Assembly: GCF_003073045.1 (NCBI RefSeq)
Contig: NC_037591.1
Coordinates: 22,911,319 to 22,975,318, forward strand
Length of the DNA stretch: 64,000 nt
From: Pomacea canaliculata
Lineage: Eukaryota > Mollusca > Gastropoda > Architaenioglossa > Ampullariidae
Direction of reading: 5' to 3'
Part shown: positions 58,901 to 64,000 of the stretch, one piece after another
Numbering within the stretch: position 1 is the stretch's first letter
Layout: each line of letters begins with the position of its first letter
Position numbers and translations under genes: made by a program
The notes under the pieces: model-generated
The model's database searches: none
What the model was told of the DNA's origin: nothing
The model's input: the letters and a program-made list of their open reading frames with translations, nothing else

Positions 58901-61900
58901 TATGAATATGAAGGTCTCATGCTACGTTTGGTTCTTTCAAACAACAAATAAGAAATAACAATACAATCAGGCCCATCACTATGTCACCATTTCTGCCTGA
59001 TGCCATCTACAGAGATTGGACTATGCAGGTAGGCATGACACCCACTCTTCTGTCTGAGGAGAGTGAACAGACTAAACTTTGAGAGATCCCTTTAGTACAT
59101 AGCAGCAGACCTTGCCTTTTGACACAAGTGAGATGTGCAAGAAGATGATGACTTCTTTTGGCAGGGGACCCTACAGATCCAAAATGGAATCAAGTCTGAA
59201 ATCCAGACATAGATCATCAAAGTGACTGAACATAGACATAACACCTAAGGAAAACTGCTATAAACTGAAACTATATACTCCTCCTATCCCATCAGCTGAT
59301 TGCCAGTTCTTCTTTGTTGTATACTTAGTCATGTTGAGGATTTTTAAATGACAGCATGCAAGCCTTAATGATCAGGGTATTGTGGTATGCTCAAGTTTAA
59401 AAGATCATTTAAAGATGCAAAAAAAGAAATGTAAATTCCTGCTAAGAATTAGGGTTTTTCTATTGTGTAGATCTGAAGTATTAACACAGTCACTTGTAAG
59501 TTTGTATTTAATGGTGATAGTAACCATGTTACATTACTGTGCTTTTCAGTTCCTGTTTCTCCACTTTTCACTTGTTCATCGGGGGGTGATAAGCACAGAG
59601 AAACACAATTGCAGCTGCAACGCAAGCTTCAGGAGCGAGAATTACTGAAGGAACAGAAAAAGAAACTGCAGCAACAACGTACAGAGATTGAACAAGAGCA
59701 CATCCGCAGCACCAGCAGAGGTCCATCTGCTACACCCACAAAGTCGCCTCTGCCTCGCTCATTCAGCAAAACTCCTACACCAATAAAGTCTCCTGTTTTG
59801 CGACCCCCATCGTCACTTTCGCTCAAATCTCCAGGACCCCAGCTGGTCGCATTCCGACAGACACCCACCCCAACCAACATGCTGCCAAATGCCTCCAAGT
59901 GTACGGCAAGGAACATTACCAAACTTCTGCAGTCACCTGTCCTCTGTGGTAAGAATGCTTCACATTCCCAGGACATCAAAACTAATCCAGAAGCTGTTGA
60001 AGTGACATCAGCTTCCCAACAATCAGATGATGCAGCCATTCTTGTTTCCATGGCATCATCTGTTGCCCAGGCAGGATCCATTACATCAGTGTCTTCATCA
60101 TTCTTATCATCATCGTCATCAGCATCAGCAGCAGCCAGTGCCAAATCTACCCTATCTGGAATTAGTCATATGCAAGTTGAAGGTGGTTCTGGAGAATCTT
60201 CTCTTCAAGAAAAGAGTTCTCAGCCTGCTGTTCTGGTCCCTTCAGTAAATGGCATGAACATTCTTAGCGGTGGGAGACAGTTTATCATTTCTGGCAATCA
60301 AGGATTGCTTCTAGATGATTCCATGAAGAATGGTTTGCACTTAGTGCAGAAACCTGTGGTAGTCAGTGCTGGGATTCCTAATTCACCCAATTTACCATTG
60401 TCATCTGCCCAGCAACTGCAGACAGTGCCTGTTGTCAGCGTTAGCAGCTCTGCACCCAGTTTGAACAGCAGAAAATTACTCCCTTTCTCAGCAACCAGCA
60501 TGGAAAGTTTGCAAGTTGGACAGAGCATCACTATTCTATCCAAAAGCAAAGAAAATGTGTCTAGTGAAAACACTTGCAGTGAAATGGAGTCCATCACAGC
60601 TGCAGACGTGGATAGGTGCCGTGTGGATAATGCAAACTTCATTCCAGGGAACCTTTCATCGCGCAGTGCTTTTGTGCCCGTCTCCAACCAGAAGCTAACT
60701 ATTACATTAGCAACCCCTAGTATAGGTCACACGCCGCAAACATCAGATAGCAGTGGTGATGAGGCACCTTTGCCTATGGACCAGTCTGACATAGTGGGTC
60801 ACAGTGGAGGGTTTGAGCCTCATGCCCTTGACTCGAGGCCTGTGGAACGACCTTCTAATGCCACCACTGTGTCTTTTTCAGAAGCCAGTCTTTCTGTTCA
60901 GCCTCACACCACTTTATCAGCATCTTCATTGCAATCAACACAGAAGAAAGTAAAGAATCGTTTTACACCTATTCGACCAAAAGCACCACAGACTGTGACC
61001 ACTTTTCAGAAAGATCAGAAAACACCAGAAAAGGACAGCCGCCCAGTTTCAGCCTTGCTGAAAGAGAAGCGGGCTCGAGAGGCCCAGGAAATCTTGGCTC
61101 ACATTGCATCTTCGGTGCAAGGCCAGGCTAATTCTAGCAAGGGCTTTCCAGCTAGTCTATCATTGCCAGCAGAAGTTCTTGGGATTTCTTCAGACAAAGC
61201 ATCTGGTCAGAATGATGTGGTGATCTTTTTGACATCGCCATCAACAGGCAGTGCCAATTTCTTAGCAAGTTCTCGGGACGTCCATATTTCTGGGGAGGAG
61301 AAAGCCATCCATGAGCATGACAAGTCTGGAGTGGTTACAATCAACATGTCAGATTTCCAGATTGCCAACCCTAACTTTATCCACAGTAAAGATACTCAAC
61401 AAACCACGCTAGGCCAGTGTCATGCTACAGAGCATGCATTACACATGGCAAGCCAGCAGGTGCATGATATGCCTGCAATCAGTATTTTTCCAGCTGAACT
61501 TCAAGCAGTTTGTGGCAGCCAGGAAATCCCATCTGGAAAAATTCGGGTGGATAGTGGCTGTGTGGACGCTTCTGACTCTTCTGAGATGGGAAATACCACT
61601 GATGAGGAAGTCACTTTGCACATGGACAGTGGAAATGCCACCAGCATAGGGCTTGTGTCAGATAACAGAGGTAGAGACACACCTTGCAGGAAGCGGAAGT
61701 CAAGTGGGCAGGAAAGCGCTAGTCAGACAAACAAACGCCTTAACTCTTCAAGTAAGAAGAATGATGCTGTGGAAGATGATGATGTGTTCATTGTCGAGCC
61801 CAGTGTCAGTATTCAGCCTCATCTTGGTGTTGGCATTGTTTGTGAAGAAGATGGTGGTAAACAGCTGTTAAACAGAAATATAGCAAGTATACTCTCTAGG

Positions 61901-64000
61901 AGGGTAGGTTTGACATCACCTATTCGCTGCCTTCAGACTTCTCCAGTGGTGATGCAAGTGCAAACAGAAGAGTCAGCACTGATGTGCCGGAGTACTGGAA
62001 TAGGAACAGATGATGTAACATATTCCTCTGTTGCATTGCTGGCTTCGTCTGAGTTTCCTGGACAAGTTGGGACTAAGCTTAGTGTTGAGAGTCTTGAAAG
62101 TGATGCTCTCCTAGACAGTGGGCTGCTGCCCACTGGACGTGAGCTTGTTAGCAGTTCAACTTCTCAGCAGCCAGCAGTGCATATAGGACAGAAAGCATCT
62201 GTGGGTATAAGCACAAAGAAACTGAGGGCTGCTCAGCAGGATCTCTTGCAGCAGAAACCACAACTTGATGCACGGGTCAGTTCATACTTTAGTAAGGGCT
62301 GTGGTAGCCAGTTAACAGCACAGACTATAGGCCAGGTTTCCAACTTTCTTTTTTCCTCTGTGACTGATTCCACTACCACCACCACCACAGCTGGACAGGA
62401 TGAACTGACAAGTGTAAGTCGAGCTGGTCCTGGTTTGCTGGAAACCATGTTCAGGCATTCATCAGATTTCTTAAGTCTTAAGAATATTTCTTCAAGCACT
62501 TCTATTAAAATACCTGACCAGATATCATTGCCAGAAGTGCAGCAAACCAGGTCTGTACAGAGCATTAGTATGCATGGTGACGCCTTTAATGAGGATTTTC
62601 AAGGAAATAGTTCACAACTGTTTGAGGCAGGTTTGATTGGAAATCAAGAACATGCATCTGGAAAAAGGTGAAAGTGATCAGTAGTGCTCAAGAATGCAGA
62701 ACAACTCAAACATCAGTGTCATCTGTGACATCCACGATGCATGACAGGCAGCAGGTGGCATCATTAGCCCCTGTGACAGTCAAGTCCTCTCCTTCTCCCC
62801 TCACTGTCACTAATTCAAACATATCAAATCCTAGAATGCAATCTTTCGTGCCAAAAACCACAGTGCTGGACACAATTAAAGCCTCACCAGCTCAGCCAAT
62901 AAACCTCTTGGCTTTGCTAAAGAGCCCAGCGCTCTCAGCTGTTAACAAACCAGTTCTGGTTCTCGCTTAGCCCTTTCTAGTAAGAAGGATTTGCCTAGCA
63001 CATCCCGGTCGTCCACCTTGCCACCAGCAATGCAGACTGTCACCCAAAAGCAAGTCAAATCAGAGCCAGTTGATGTCATAGAATCTGACCAGTTTTTGAG
63101 TCCATCTACTCCTCAAGAAGAAAATGAGAGTGTCACGGCACAACTGAACTCACAATTCTTGTCAGGAGGTTTACTGATTCAAATGGAAGGGCCATCCTTG
63201 GGCTCCAATGTATTTGGCAAAATGGTGCTGCCATCAGATGTGGGTTTTAGGGAAGAGATGACTTCATCTGTTGTTGACCAGCTGGTTGGTTTTTTGGAGC
63301 CTGCATCACAGTTGAGAGAAGAATCATCAGTCACATCATCAGAACAAGAAGGTGAGCTACCAGCTGATGTGGCTGAGTTTGTGGCTGAAGCCATGACAGC
63401 ACAAGAGCTCAAGCTTCAGCACCAGTCAGGTGTGGCAGGTGCTGGTTACTTGCAGTCTTTTTTGTATTCACAAGATCCCTTTCTGGCAAGCCCAAGAAGC
63501 TCTGCACATGCTGAGAACAGTGTGCGGGCAGATGGCAGCTCCATCAGTGACCTGAATCCTGCAGGTACAGGACCCAGAGACAACTTTACCATTCCTTCAA
63601 ACCCAGCACCAAAACAGCGTTTAAGTGAGAGCAGTTCAGCAGCATCTAAGAAGTATCCTCCTGTACAACGAAGTGCTTCCCTCCCAGTGTTTGTTCCACC
63701 TGCACTGAGTACAGGCTCCAGTTCTGCTTGCCTGGCACATGATGTTCCATCACCCCATCTCCATGTCCTGCCAACCCAAGAGTGTCAACACCAATGTTGG
63801 CATCATCTTCCTCTTCTGGTGTAATCCCAGCAAAGCGACAGAGGCAGATGACTTCAGGAGAAAGAGGAGGCAGCCAGACTTCTTCTGATGCTGGCTATCA
63901 CAGTTATGATAGTCCAAAGTCAGCCAGCATACATCCTGCTACCCCTGTACAGGACCACACGGTAGCTCCAGCACATAAACGCAGTGGTCCAGACATACAG
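52907..64000 (+). CDS. RFX7: RFX7-type winged-helix transcription factor (RFX5/7 family), 3' end outside window
   Basis: Exons 52907-53049, 55068-55101, 55701-55789, 55973-56101, 56510-56626, 57688-57772, 58289-58493 and about 59601 to beyond 64000. The first ATG follows an in-frame TAA (52901-52903). Residues 60-85 match the RFX5/7 N-terminal motif (SDVEKLLLYLKLP). The RFX DNA-binding domain spans about 100-183 (FTWIRSHLEED, LCPADFGKVLKCIFPN, RRLGQRGQSRYCYSGLRKKL), followed by PSLPEL, a PxLPxL motif that in RFX5/RFX7 binds RFXANK/ANKRA2. The giant last exon is Ser/Thr/Pro-rich, with FTPIRPK, SALLKEKRAREAQ, an NLS (CRKRKSS...NKRLNSSSKK) and a SUMO-type VKSEP. Over 1,730 residues already, longer than human RFX7. 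Single-base frame breaks near 62664, 62952 and 63745 sit at homopolymers. Exon 5 ends at a U12-type AT-AC intron. Confidence 0.92.
53050..55067 (+). other. RFX7 intron 1
   Basis: 2.0 kb intron after only 143 coding bases, AT-rich, with a short CAA run near 54562-54580. No nested gene, ncRNA or recognisable transposon was found. Long first introns often hold regulatory elements; none can be pinned here. Confidence 0.6.
56195..56240 (-). repeat. Repeat tail in RFX7 intron 4
   Basis: On the minus strand it reads CTCCACGAGGAGTAATAATG, close to the tail of the repeat at 51124-51370. Only this tail-like piece is recognisable. Confidence 0.4.
56627..57687 (+). other. U12-type (minor-class) AT-AC intron in RFX7
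   Basis: The 5' end is ATATCCTTT, an exact match to the U12 AT-AC donor consensus, directly after CAGTCCAG. The 3' end is GGTAC, preceded at 57671-57679 by TTCCTTAAC, an exact U12 branch-point match, 8 bases from the 3' splice site. Splicing here gives GQSR|YCYSGLRKK, the conserved RFX sequence, in phase; no GT-AG alternative nearby does. Length is 1061 bp. It interrupts the codon of the arginine before YCYSG. Confidence 0.9.

Noticed and set aside
59000-59240. Possible transposon or gene fragment in the last RFX7 intron
   Set aside because: Moderately GC-richer than its surroundings but without motif, frame or repeat partner in the window.

Overview
This window looks like an intron-rich, AT-rich animal nuclear genome, most likely a lophotrochozoan and probably a gastropod mollusc. 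The taxon is an inference from invertebrate-type orthologues (one RFX5/7-type gene, SLC25A44, HYPK, TEX9), several tRNA-derived SINE families and CR1/L2-like LINE remnants. It rests on pattern recognition, not on a search. No bacterial operon, CRISPR array, virus-like element or rRNA was recognised.

The first 18.6 kb are gene-poor: simple repeats, a degenerate TTAGGG-like tract, two LINE fragments, a SINE fragment and two orphan exon candidates. One candidate is a minus-strand signal-peptide exon at 3932-3968, the other a plus-strand terminal exon at 2634-2844. From 18.6 kb on there are five genes in alternating orientation: (1) plus, 18644-32742, a 25-exon single-pass receptor with signal peptide, EMI domain, EGF modules, FN3-like region, membrane helix and a tyrosine-kinase fold that has lost both catalytic aspartates; (2) minus, 33946-36059, HYPK, a NatA partner and chaperone; (3) plus, 38231-40218, SLC25A44, a mitochondrial branched-chain amino-acid carrier; (4) minus, 44743-52169, TEX9, a coiled-coil protein linked to cilia and testis; (5) plus, 52907 to beyond the right edge, an RFX7-type transcription factor with RFX DNA-binding domain and ankyrin-partner motif.

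TEX9 and RFX7 are head to head with 737 bp between start codons. The human orthologues are also head-to-head neighbours on chromosome 15, so this looks like a very old divergent gene pair; an NRF-1-like palindrome and an imperfect X-box-like site lie in the shared interval. One RFX7 intron, inside the DNA-binding domain, has textbook AT-AC U12-type ends.

About ten single-base frame breaks are scattered over four of the five genes, mostly at short homopolymers, while flanking codons and splice sites stay intact. I read them mainly as consensus indel errors in the assembly and not as gene decay. Gene models below are manual: exon ends come from splice consensus, phase and family homology known from memory.
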